12,169 bases of DNA from CAYLZN01 sp964387935 (GTDB lineage Bacteria; Acidobacteriota; Vicinamibacteria; Vicinamibacterales; JAFNAJ01): the NCBI GenBank assembly GCA_964387935.1, contig CAYLZN010000161.1:1-12169 (forward strand), written 5' to 3'. The notes beneath the pieces were generated by a model. The model was not told the DNA's origin. It made no database searches and saw only the letters and a program-made list of their open reading frames with translations. Below, piece after piece: positions 1-6,389 of this stretch. The stretch's first letter is position 1, and each line of letters opens with the position of its first letter. Made by a program: the position numbers and the translations under genes.

Positions 1-2
1 TC

Positions 3-344
3 GCGGAGCGCAAGGATATCGTCCGCGACGTGTTCGCCGGGCATCCGAGCGTCGAGGTGGACGCCTTCGCCGGCCTGCTGGTGGACTACGCGCGGCTGAA
101 GCAGGCCGACGTCATCGTCCGCGGGCTGCGTGCCATCTCCGATTTCGAGTACGAGATGCAGATGGCCCTCATGAACCGGCGCCTCTTCCCGGACGTGGAG
201 ACCGTGTTCATGATGCCCGCCGAGACCTACTCGTACGTGAGCTCCCGGCTCGTCAAAGAGGTGTTCAGCCTCGGAGGCGACGTGCGCGGCCTGGTGCCGG
301 CCGGCGTCGAGAAGAAGATGCGCGCGAAGCTGGCGGAGCGGTAA
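3..344 (+). CDS. coaD: Phosphopantetheine adenylyltransferase, 3' part (5' end outside window)
   Basis: This is the C-terminal two thirds of CoaD, which transfers AMP from ATP to 4'-phosphopantetheine to make dephospho-CoA, the penultimate step of cytoplasmic coenzyme A synthesis. The frame is open from the window edge (reading AERKDIVRDVFAGHPSVEV), so the true start lies upstream; the GTG at 30 is internal. Family hallmarks seen are the VIVRGLRAISDFEYEMQMA block (substrate and nucleotide contacts, hexamer core), LMNRRLFPDVETVFMMPA, and SYVSSRLVKEV, which matches the ISS-x-x-(V/I)-(K/R)-E signature near the C-terminus of CoaD. The end (VEKKMRAKLAER) is the usual terminal helix. The aminotransferase gene starts 4 bases after the stop, so the two are probably co-transcribed. 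The visible part is well conserved. Confidence 0.96.
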   Translation, partial: AERKDIVRDVFAGHPSVEVDAFAGLLVDYARLKQADVIVRGLRAISDFEYEMQMALMNRRLFPDVETVFMMPAETYSYVSSRLVKEVFSLGGDVRGLVPAGVEKKMRAKLAER

Positions 345-348
345 GCCC

Positions 349-1542
349 ATGCTCGCCGAACGTCTGCGCCGCGTCCAGGGATCGCCAACGATGAAGGTGG
401 CGGCCGAAGCAGTACGCCTTCGCGCCGCCGGCGTGGACATCGCCGATCTCGGGGCCGGAGAGCCCGATTTTCCGACGCCCGACCACGTATCGCGGGCCGC
501 GCACGCCGCCATCGACGCAGGGTTCACGAAGTACACGGCGAACGCCGGCCTGTCCGACCTGCGGGAGGCCATTGCCGCCCGCTACCGGCTCGACTACGGC
601 ATCGATCCCGACCCGGCCGAGACCATCGTCACGGCCGGCGGCAAGCAGGCGATGTTCAACGTGGCGCTGGCCTTGTTCGGGCCGGGCGACGAGGTGATCT
701 GTCACGCACCGGTGTGGCCCACCATTCCCGAGCAGATCAGGCTGGCCGAGGCGACTCCGGTGGTCGTGCGCACGTACGCGGAGGAGGGGTTCCGGCTCAG
801 CGCGGAACGCGTGGTCGGCGCCATGGGCCCCCGGACGCGCGGCCTGGTGCTGAACTCACCGTGCAATCCGACCGGCGCGGTGATCGATGACGACGCGCTC
901 GGAGCGATCGCGGACGAAGCGGCGCGTCGCGGCCTGTGGATCGTGGCGGACCTCTGCTACGAGCACCTCGTGTACGGGGCCAGGCAGCCCCGGCTGCCGG
1001 CCGTGCTGTTCTCGAAGATGCGCGATCGCGCCGTGCTGTGCGGGTCGACGTCGAAGACGTACGCCATGACCGGCTGGCGCTGCGGCTGGGCCATTGCGCC
1101 CCGCGAAGTCATCGCCGCGTGCAATACGATCCAGGGGCACTCCACCTCGAATGCGAGTTCCGTCTCGCAGCGTGCCGCGCTCGCGGCGCTGACCGGCCCG
1201 CAGGACTGCGTGCGGGACATGCTGCAGGCCTACGAGCGTCGCCGCGACCTGGCCCTGCGACTGTTCGCGACCGAGGGGCCCTGGCGATGTACGCCGCCGG
1301 AGGGCGCGTTCTACCTGTTCCTGGACGTGGGGGATTCCCTGGACTCCGCGGGAACCCGCACGTCGCTCGCGCTGGCTGACGCGCTCCTGCACGAGGCTCG
1401 CGTCGCGCTGTTTGCCGGCGAGGGCTTCGACGCGCCCGGGTACGTGCGAATCTCGTACGCGACCTCCGAGGCCCAGCTCCGCGAGGCCGCCGTCCGGGTC
1501 GCGCGGTTTCTCGCCGCCGGTGCGCGGGGGGACGCCCGGTGA
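349..1542 (+). CDS. PLP-dependent class I/II aminotransferase, aspartate aminotransferase (type Ib)-like
   Basis: This 397-residue fold-type I aminotransferase probably transfers an amino group between an amino acid and a 2-oxoacid in the cytoplasm. The ATG start gives the family's usual N-terminus (RLRRVQGSPTMKVAAEAVRL, then GEPDF at 37-41), and GGAG at 335-338 is a plausible ribosome binding site. Visible catalytic features are KYTANAGL (61-68), NPTG with N173, D201 (pyridine nitrogen), Y204, the Schiff-base lysine K236 in STSKTYAMTGWR, R244 (phosphate) and R367 in YVRISY (carboxylate binding). The length is normal for the family. One oddity is that the usual D-E-x-Y stretch reads D-L-C-Y at 201-204. 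Exact substrate cannot be assigned: aspartate, alanine, aromatic or other acceptors are possible. It follows coaD by 4 bases and overlaps the next gene by 4 bases (GTGA), implying translational coupling with the oxidase. Confidence 0.93.
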   Translation: MLAERLRRVQGSPTMKVAAEAVRLRAAGVDIADLGAGEPDFPTPDHVSRAAHAAIDAGFTKYTANAGLSDLREAIAARYRLDYGIDPDPAETIVTAGGKQAMFNVALALFGPGDEVICHAPVWPTIPEQIRLAEATPVVVRTYAEEGFRLSAERVVGAMGPRTRGLVLNSPCNPTGAVIDDDALGAIADEAARRGLWIVADLCYEHLVYGARQPRLPAVLFSKMRDRAVLCGSTSKTYAMTGWRCGWAIAPREVIAACNTIQGHSTSNASSVSQRAALAALTGPQDCVRDMLQAYERRRDLALRLFATEGPWRCTPPEGAFYLFLDVGDSLDSAGTRTSLALADALLHEARVALFAGEGFDAPGYVRISYATSEAQLREAAVRVARFLAAGARGDAR

Positions 1543-2945
1543 CGTTTCCGCCGGTCACCGACGCCATCATCAGCCGGCTGCGGGAGATCGTGGGGGCCGC
1601 CCGCGTCGCCACCGACGAGGCCACGCTGGAGGCGTTCAGCGTCGATGGGCTGAAGCGCGGCGGCTGCCGTCCGGATGTCGTCGTGCGCCCGGGCGACACC
1701 GCGGAGGTGGCCGCTGTCGCGCGCCTCTGTCATGAAGAAGGCGTGCCCCTGGTGCCGCGCGGGGCCGGCACCGGGTACTCGGGCGGCGCCGTGCCGCGGC
1801 ACGCCGGCGTGGTGGTGTCGATGGAGCGCTTCACCCGCATCCTGGAGATCGACACCGGCAACCTGCTCGCCGTGGTGGAGCCGAACGTGATCACGGGGGA
1901 CCTGCAGGCCGCCGTCGAGCAGGTGGGTCTGTTCTACCCGCCGGACCCCGCGAGCCTGGACAAGTCAGCCCTGGGCGGCAACGTCGCCGAGTGTGCCGGG
2001 GGCCCGAGGGCGTTCAAGTACGGCACCACCAAGCGCTACGTGCTGGGCCTGGAGGCCGTGCTGCCGACAGGCGAGGTGATCACCACGGGCGGCCGCACGG
2101 TCAAGAACGTCGTGGGCTACGACCTCACCTCCTTGCTCGTGGGATCCGAGGGCACGCTGGCGATCGTCACTCGCATCATCTTGCGGCTCGTCGCCAGGCC
2201 GCCGGCGGTGGTGACGCTCCGCGCGACGTTTCCGCACGTGGACGCCGCGGCGGCGGCGGTCAGCGCGATCATCGAGCGCCGCATCGAGCCGGCGACGCTG
2301 GAACTGGTGGACCGCGCGTCGCTCGACGCCGTCGAGCGCCACCTCGGGGAGCGCCTCGCCCCCGCCGATGCCGACGCGATGCTGCTCATCGAGGTGGACG
2401 GCCTGGCGAGCTCGATGGAGGAACAGGTCGCGCAGGTGCAGGCGGCCTGCGCCGCGACTGGTGCCCTGGACGTGCTGCGTGCCGCGGGGCCAGGCGAACG
2501 CGAAGCGCTGTGGCGAGTCCGCCGGGAGTTGTCGCCGGCGCTGAAGACCATCGCACCGCTGAAGCTCAATCACGACGTGGTCGTTCCCAAGGGTCGCGTG
2601 CCGGACCTCTTTGCGACCATCGCGACGCTGCGCGAGGAGGGTCGCCTGCGAATCGCGTGCTTCGGCCACGCGGGAGACGGGAACATCCACGTGAACATCA
2701 TGGCGGACCCGGCGGATGCGGACGAGGTGCGCCGGGCGCGGACCGCGGAGCGGCGGCTCTTCGAGCGCGTGGTGGCGCTCGGCGGCGCCATCAGCGGCGA
2801 GCACGGCATCGGGTTCATGAAGCTGCCGTTCGTCGCCCTGCAGCAGTCTCCCGCGGAGATCGCGCTCATGCGCCGCATCAAGGCCGCCTTCGATCCGCGC
2901 GGCATTCTGAACCCGGGCAAGATGTTCCCCGAGGAGCCCGGCTAG
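1539..2945 (+). CDS. glcD: FAD-linked 2-hydroxyacid oxidase/dehydrogenase, GlcD family
   Basis: This 468-residue flavoprotein belongs to the glycolate oxidase GlcD / D-lactate dehydrogenase group, which oxidises a 2-hydroxyacid to a 2-oxoacid and passes electrons to a partner protein or quinone. The N-terminal FAD-binding PCMH-type domain spans about residues 45-220. It includes PRGAGTGYSGGAVP (73-86), the PPDPASLDKSALGGNVAECAG-type stretch (134-154) and VVGYDLTSLLVGSEGTLA (191-208). The C-terminal FAD-oxidase domain carries FGHAGDGNIHVN (375-386), GGAISGEHGIG (415-425) and the closing FDPRGILNPGKMF (451-463), all family signatures. The start is GTG, overlapping the aminotransferase stop as GTGA, behind a G-rich stretch that may act as ribosome binding site. 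No glcE or glcF (iron-sulfur) subunit follows; the next gene is convergent. Glycolate, D-lactate or another D-2-hydroxyacid are all possible substrates. Confidence 0.93.
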   Translation: MTFPPVTDAIISRLREIVGAARVATDEATLEAFSVDGLKRGGCRPDVVVRPGDTAEVAAVARLCHEEGVPLVPRGAGTGYSGGAVPRHAGVVVSMERFTRILEIDTGNLLAVVEPNVITGDLQAAVEQVGLFYPPDPASLDKSALGGNVAECAGGPRAFKYGTTKRYVLGLEAVLPTGEVITTGGRTVKNVVGYDLTSLLVGSEGTLAIVTRIILRLVARPPAVVTLRATFPHVDAAAAAVSAIIERRIEPATLELVDRASLDAVERHLGERLAPADADAMLLIEVDGLASSMEEQVAQVQAACAATGALDVLRAAGPGEREALWRVRRELSPALKTIAPLKLNHDVVVPKGRVPDLFATIATLREEGRLRIACFGHAGDGNIHVNIMADPADADEVRRARTAERRLFERVVALGGAISGEHGIGFMKLPFVALQQSPAEIALMRRIKAAFDPRGILNPGKMFPEEPG

Positions 2946-2974
2946 GCCCGCTGCGGTCAGGTCCAGCGGCCGGG
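2937..2974. terminator. Possible bidirectional hairpin at a convergent gene end
   Basis: The junction of the convergent oxidase and radical SAM genes can fold. An inner stem pairs CCGCTG (2948-2953) with CAGCGG (2964-2969) around a 10-base loop. An outer stem pairs CCCGG (2937-2941) with CCGGG (2970-2974), with a 6-base bulge on the left. The structure covers both stop codons, which are only 11 bases apart. There is no T-tract on either strand, so it is not a classical intrinsic terminator. In GC-rich DNA such a fold can arise by chance. Confidence 0.3.
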
Positions 2975-4006
2975 AATGACCGTCCCGCAGCCCGGGCAGG
3001 CGGGTCCCGCGGCCAGTTCGTTGCGCAGCACCCGGTACCCGCGCCGCTGCACCAGCGTACGGCTGCACGTCGGACACCGCGTGTCCTCGGCCGACGCCAC
3101 CTGGCCCGGCAGGTTGCCCGCGTACACGAATCTCAGGCCGGCCTCACGTCCAATGGCGACGGCGCCCGCGAGCATCGAGGCCGTCGTGCACGCGGCGTCG
3201 GCCATCTTGTAGGCGGGGTGGAACGCGGTGACGTGCCACGGAAGGTCCGGCGACAGGCCTGCGAGAAAGCCCGTCAGATCGCGCAGTTCGGCGGCCTCGT
3301 CGTTCAGGCCCGGCACGAGGAGCGTCACGATCTCGACCCAGATGCCGCGCGTGTGGAGGCGGACGATGGTGTCGAGGACCGGCGCAAGCCGGCCGCCGAG
3401 CTTTCGATACTCACGGTCCCTGAAGCTCTTGAGGTCGATCTTGAAGATGTCGATCCACGGGGCGAGAAAGTCCACGACCTGCGGTGTGCCGTGGCCGTTC
3501 GAGACGTACCCCGTGCCCAGGCCGTCCCGCCGCGCATGGCGGAAGATCTCCACGGCCCACTCGCTCGTGATGAGCGGCTCGTTGTACGTGCTGACCACGG
3601 CCCGGGCTCCGCTCGCGCGGGCGTCGAGTGCGAGCCGCGCGGGTTCGATCTCGCGGACCGCGGCGACGGCGGCAGGGTCGCGCAGGGCTTGTGACGTGAT
3701 CCAGTTCTGACAGTAACTGCAATGCAGGTCGCAGCCGAGCATGCCGAAGCTGTAGGCCAGCGAGCCGGGCCAGGCGTGGAAGAACGGCTTCTTCTCGATG
3801 GGGTCGCACTGCACGCCGGCGGCGTAGCCCCACGGTGCATAGAGGATGCCCCGGCGGTTGAAGCGGACCTTGCAGACGCCGATCCCGCCGTCCGGGATGC
3901 GGCAGGCGTGGCCGCAGGCCACGCAGCGCACCCAGCCACGATCCATGGGTTCTGCGAGGGCCGCGGCGCGGGAGCGCCGCTCGAGTGTCTCGGCCAGCAG
4001 CGCCAT
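2957..4006 (-). CDS. amrS: AmmeMemoRadiSam-system radical SAM enzyme (PFL-activase-like)
   Basis: This 349-residue radical S-adenosylmethionine protein resembles the AmmeMemoRadiSam radical SAM family, often misnamed pyruvate formate-lyase activating enzyme. The reaction of the family is not established. The N-terminus has a cysteine cluster typical of the family (C28, C31, C35, C45 in CVACGHACRIPDGGIGVC). The [4Fe-4S]/SAM site is C92-x3-C96-x2-C99 in GMLGCDLHCSYCQNW. Further family features are STYNEP (139-144), SNGHGTP (169-175), the IDIFKIDLKSF strand (185-195) and AFHPAYKM (261-268). A C-terminal zinc-ribbon-like tail has CxxC pairs at 311/314 and 337/340, as in longer members. It lies 31 bases after the glycosyltransferase stop on the same strand, so co-transcription is likely. 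The usual partners, an AMMECR1-domain protein and a MEMO1-like protein, are absent from this window. The ribosome binding site is weak. Confidence 0.9.
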   Translation of the reverse strand: MALLAETLERRSRAAALAEPMDRGWVRCVACGHACRIPDGGIGVCKVRFNRRGILYAPWGYAAGVQCDPIEKKPFFHAWPGSLAYSFGMLGCDLHCSYCQNWITSQALRDPAAVAAVREIEPARLALDARASGARAVVSTYNEPLITSEWAVEIFRHARRDGLGTGYVSNGHGTPQVVDFLAPWIDIFKIDLKSFRDREYRKLGGRLAPVLDTIVRLHTRGIWVEIVTLLVPGLNDEAAELRDLTGFLAGLSPDLPWHVTAFHPAYKMADAACTTASMLAGAVAIGREAGLRFVYAGNLPGQVASAEDTRCPTCSRTLVQRRGYRVLRNELAAGPACPGCGTVIPGRWT

Positions 4007-4037
4007 GGGTCCAGTCTACGCCGATTGCGGCGTGCCG

Positions 4038-5711
4038 TCAGCGATTGGTGACGAGGTGCACGAGCTCCAGGTCCCTGGCCGGGTCCGGGAACAGCAGCGT
4101 TTTCATGCGGGTCGTCGCGGTGTTGAAGTAGCGCACCGAGAAATGCACCGTGGGCTCGAGGCCGTGCTCCCTGGCGAGACGGTCGAGGTCGCGCTGTCGG
4201 AGCACGCACACGACCCGCTCGGGTCGTGAGAGGAACTCCACCAGGTCCTCGAAGCGCACCAGGTCCGTTTGCCGCACGCCGGTGTAGAAGACGAGGTTCC
4301 GCACGAAGACCCGGTGGGTGGCCGACGGTTCGTTGCCAAGGCGAACCGTCGAGTGCGCAGCGGCGAGCCGCTGCACCGGCTCCATGCCCCGACTGGAGAA
4401 GACGGAGTAGTGCAGTCCCAGCAGGGTCACGATCGCCGCCGCCGTGATCCCGCCGGGCAACGCCCGTGGGCGCCACACCGCGAGTGCAGCCACGAGAACG
4501 CCGCTCGTCACGATGACGAGGGCCACGGCGCCTGTCGTCGGCGGGGTGAGCGACGCCAGCAGCGGGACCGCGCGGAGCAGCAGCCCGCCGAACACCACGA
4601 ACACGAGGCCGGCGAGCGTCCCGAGCGTGGCGAGGAGCGGCCGACGGTCGCCCGCATCGATGAGGCTCCGCAGCGTGGTGGCCAGGAGAATCGCCACCGG
4701 CGGGAGCACCGGCAGGATGTACCGCGGCTGCTTCCCAATCGACAGCGAGTAGAAGAGGAAGGGGACGACCGCCCAGACGATGAGGGTGCGGCCGAGTGGG
4801 CTGCCCGCGGGGACTCGTCGGTTCCACCGACCCACGGCCTCGTGGATCCACGCGCCCATGAACGGAGACCACGGCAGCGCGCCCCCGAGCAGGATCGGGA
4901 TGTAGAAGAAGATCGGGCGGGGTTCGTTGTACCGGTCCGTGGCGAAGCGCTCCATGTTCTCGCCGATGAAGAATCGATGGAGATAGCCGAGGCCGTGCTC
5001 GTTGACCATGGCCACGTACCACGGCGCGCCGATCGCCAGGAACAGGAGCAGTGCCAGGCCCAGTGCGCTCGGCGGTGCGGGGAGCCACCGCGCGGGCCCG
5101 ACGAGGCCCCCGCCCACAGCGACGAGGATCGTCAGGGCCGGCAGCGCGACGCCGACCGGGCCCTTGGTGAGAAAGGCGAGGGCCGCGCCGCCCGAGGCCA
5201 GGAGCAGCCATCGGCGCCCGGTGCTTCCAGGGCCGCCCGCGGCGGATGCGCCGTACGCCCGCGCCGCCTCCAGGCCAGCCCAGGTCGTCAGCGTCATGAA
5301 CGCTGCCAGGGGCAGGTCGGGCAGGGCGAGCCGACCCAGGGCGAAGTAGCCGAAGCTGGTCGCGGTCATCAGGCCCGCGAGCAGTGCCACACGGTCACCT
5401 CGCCAGCGCCGTGCGCACGCCCACGTCAGGAAGACGAGGGCGACCCCGGAGCACGCGGCGGGGAAGCGGGCGGCGGCTTCCGTTGGCCCGGCGACCAGGA
5501 ACGCCGACGCGGCCAGCCAGTAGTAGAGGATGGGTTTCTGGAAGCGCTCTTCGAAGTTGTAGAAAGGCGTCAGCCAGTTGCCGGACTGTACCATCTCGCG
5601 CGCGGCCTCGGCGTAGAACGCCTCGTCCGAGTCGCCGATGGCCGCACGGCCCAGGCCGGCGAAGAACACCAGCAGCGAGGCGAGCAGCAGGATCGCCAGG
5701 TCACGACGCAC
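4038..5711 (-). CDS. ArnT/PMT-like GT-C membrane glycosyltransferase
   Basis: This 557-residue polytopic inner-membrane protein belongs to the dolichyl-phosphate-mannose mannosyltransferase / ArnT superfamily. These enzymes move a sugar from a polyprenyl-phosphate donor to lipid A, protein or another acceptor on the periplasmic side. Evidence includes a first hydrophobic helix (5-20) followed by the catalytic first-loop acidic motif GDSDEAFYAE (26-35). The ArnT-like KPILYYW (59-65), LTKGPVG (181-187) and KQPRYILPVLPP (327-338) are also present. Many hydrophobic segments lie between 80 and 435, and a soluble C-terminal part covers about 440-557. Donor and acceptor cannot be deduced. The only in-frame start visible before an upstream stop is GTG at 5711; an ATG at 5722 is out of frame. 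No clear Shine-Dalgarno precedes it, and a large inverted repeat begins 21 bases upstream. Confidence 0.88.
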   Translation of the reverse strand: MRRDLAILLLASLLVFFAGLGRAAIGDSDEAFYAEAAREMVQSGNWLTPFYNFEERFQKPILYYWLAASAFLVAGPTEAAARFPAACSGVALVFLTWACARRWRGDRVALLAGLMTATSFGYFALGRLALPDLPLAAFMTLTTWAGLEAARAYGASAAGGPGSTGRRWLLLASGGAALAFLTKGPVGVALPALTILVAVGGGLVGPARWLPAPPSALGLALLLFLAIGAPWYVAMVNEHGLGYLHRFFIGENMERFATDRYNEPRPIFFYIPILLGGALPWSPFMGAWIHEAVGRWNRRVPAGSPLGRTLIVWAVVPFLFYSLSIGKQPRYILPVLPPVAILLATTLRSLIDAGDRRPLLATLGTLAGLVFVVFGGLLLRAVPLLASLTPPTTGAVALVIVTSGVLVAALAVWRPRALPGGITAAAIVTLLGLHYSVFSSRGMEPVQRLAAAHSTVRLGNEPSATHRVFVRNLVFYTGVRQTDLVRFEDLVEFLSRPERVVCVLRQRDLDRLAREHGLEPTVHFSVRYFNTATTRMKTLLFPDPARDLELVHLVTNR

Positions 5712-5732
5712 GATCGCTGCATGGTAGCGGAA

Positions 5733-5837
5733 ACCGTGGGGTCAGGTCTTTACTTTTAGCATGGACCCCCAGGTAGCGTGGAGCCCCGAGTCGGTGGCCC
5801 TGCGTCCATGCTAAAAGTAAAGACCTGACCCCACGGT
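5733..5837. repeat. Perfect 34-bp inverted repeat around a 37-bp spacer (REPIN/MITE-like element)
   Basis: The left arm (5733-5766) and right arm (5804-5837) are exact reverse complements over 34 bp. Each contains the core GGGGTCAGGTCTTTACTTTT followed by AGCATGG, and the spacer covers 5767-5803. The A/T-richer core stands out against the surrounding GC-rich coding DNA. From general knowledge, this core type is dispersed in many copies in some Acidobacteriota and related genomes, often near REP-associated tyrosine (Y1) transposases. That would make it a non-autonomous element mobilised in trans. No transposase is encoded here and no target-site duplication is obvious. As RNA it would form a long hairpin, so it could also act as a terminator or RNA-stability element. 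The palindrome is certain; the element class is inferred. Confidence 0.85.
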
Positions 5838-5841
5838 GTCC

Positions 5842-6210
5842 ATGAAACGAGTCGCAGTCATCGGCGCATCGACCCATCGAGAGAAGTTCGGCAACAAGGC
5901 CGTGCGCGCGTTCGTCAGCCAGGGCTACGAGGTCCTGCCCATCCACACGTCTGCGACGGTCGTGGAGGGCCTGCCGGCGTTCCGTTCCGTGCTCGATGTT
6001 CCTGGGCCGATCGACCTGGCGACGTTCTACGTCCCGCCCGCCGCTGGCGAGCAGGTCATCGACGAGGTGGCCGCGAAGGGGATCCGCGAGGTCTGGCTGA
6101 ACCCGGGCAGCGAGAGCGTCGATCTGGTCGCGCGGGCCCGACAGCACGGCCTGGAGCCCATCGTCGCCTGCAGCATCCTGGCGATCGGTGAGTCCCCGTC
6201 GAAGTTCTGA
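5842..6210 (+). CDS. Small CoA-binding domain protein (YccU-like)
   Basis: This 122-residue protein is essentially a single Rossmann-type CoA-binding domain of the YccU / CoA_binding_2 family. Its precise cellular role is unknown; members bind CoA or related nucleotides. The N-terminal KRVAVIGASTHREKFGNKA (residues 2-20) is the glycine-containing nucleotide loop. IDLATFYVPP (57-66) and EVWLNPGSES (83-92) match the family's later blocks, and the C109-containing end (IVACSIL) is also typical. I chose the ATG at 5842 because it starts the first beta strand directly. A GTG at 5836 would add only two residues and lies partly inside the inverted repeat. Neither start has a recognisable Shine-Dalgarno, since the repeat arm ends 4 bases before the ATG. 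The gene is divergent from the glycosyltransferase and 179 bases ahead of rho. Confidence 0.87.
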   Translation: MKRVAVIGASTHREKFGNKAVRAFVSQGYEVLPIHTSATVVEGLPAFRSVLDVPGPIDLATFYVPPAAGEQVIDEVAAKGIREVWLNPGSESVDLVARARQHGLEPIVACSILAIGESPSKF

Positions 6211-6261
6211 CACCCCGCGCCGTCCCCGGCGGTCGCTCGACACCGCGGCGCCCTCCGCCGA

Positions 6262-6291
6262 TTGACACCTGTCGAAAGCGGCTCCTATACT
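6262..6291 (+). promoter_or_regulatory. Sigma-70-type promoter of rho
   Basis: A perfect -35 box TTGACA (6262-6267) and a -10 box TATACT (6286-6291, five of six consensus bases) are separated by 18 bp. They sit in the only sizeable gap upstream of rho on its strand. Transcription would start near 6298-6300, giving a leader of about 90 bases before the rho ATG at 6390. The match is strong for GC-rich DNA and is nearly the same as the hspR operon promoter in this window. Confidence 0.75.
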
Positions 6292-6389
6292 GCTCCCGTT
6301 CTTTCCTGCTCGTCGCGGCCGCCCCTGGCGGTGCGCCCCCCGCGCCCGGCGTCAATCCGACCACGGCCATCTCACTCGCGAGCCCGCTC
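6292..6389 (+). promoter_or_regulatory. C-rich 5' leader of rho, possible autoregulatory rut-like region
   Basis: The 98 bases between the predicted -10 box and the rho start contain 48 C and 26 G, with a run of six C at 6334-6341 broken only by neighbouring G. A C-rich, G-poorer leader is what Rho loads on, and Rho in Escherichia coli is known to limit its own synthesis by terminating in its leader. The bias is seen directly; the autoregulatory role is inference. A weak ribosome binding site (GCGAG) precedes the start codon. Confidence 0.4.

Noticed and set aside
1965..3077. 370-codon minus-strand frame opposite glcD
   Set aside because: It is antisense to well-conserved glcD codons; the Arg/His/Gly-rich product has no motifs.
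1991..3694. 567-codon plus-strand open frame across the glcD/radical SAM junction
   Set aside because: It is out of frame with glcD and antisense to the radical SAM gene. Its composition is low-complexity Arg/Gly/Ala, while the real genes have clear signatures.
3325..5211. 628-codon minus-strand open frame
   Set aside because: It lies in an alternate frame through the glycosyltransferase and radical SAM genes. Its product is arginine/proline-rich with no family motifs, as expected of a high-GC shadow frame.
5720..5722. ATG as an alternative glycosyltransferase start
   Set aside because: It is 11 bases upstream and out of frame with the coding sequence; GTG at 5711 is the only in-frame candidate before the upstream stop.
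6211..6261. Possible terminator between the CoA-binding gene and rho
   Set aside because: The best fold is a 5-bp CGCCG/CGGCG stem without a T-tract, not distinguishable from background at this GC content.
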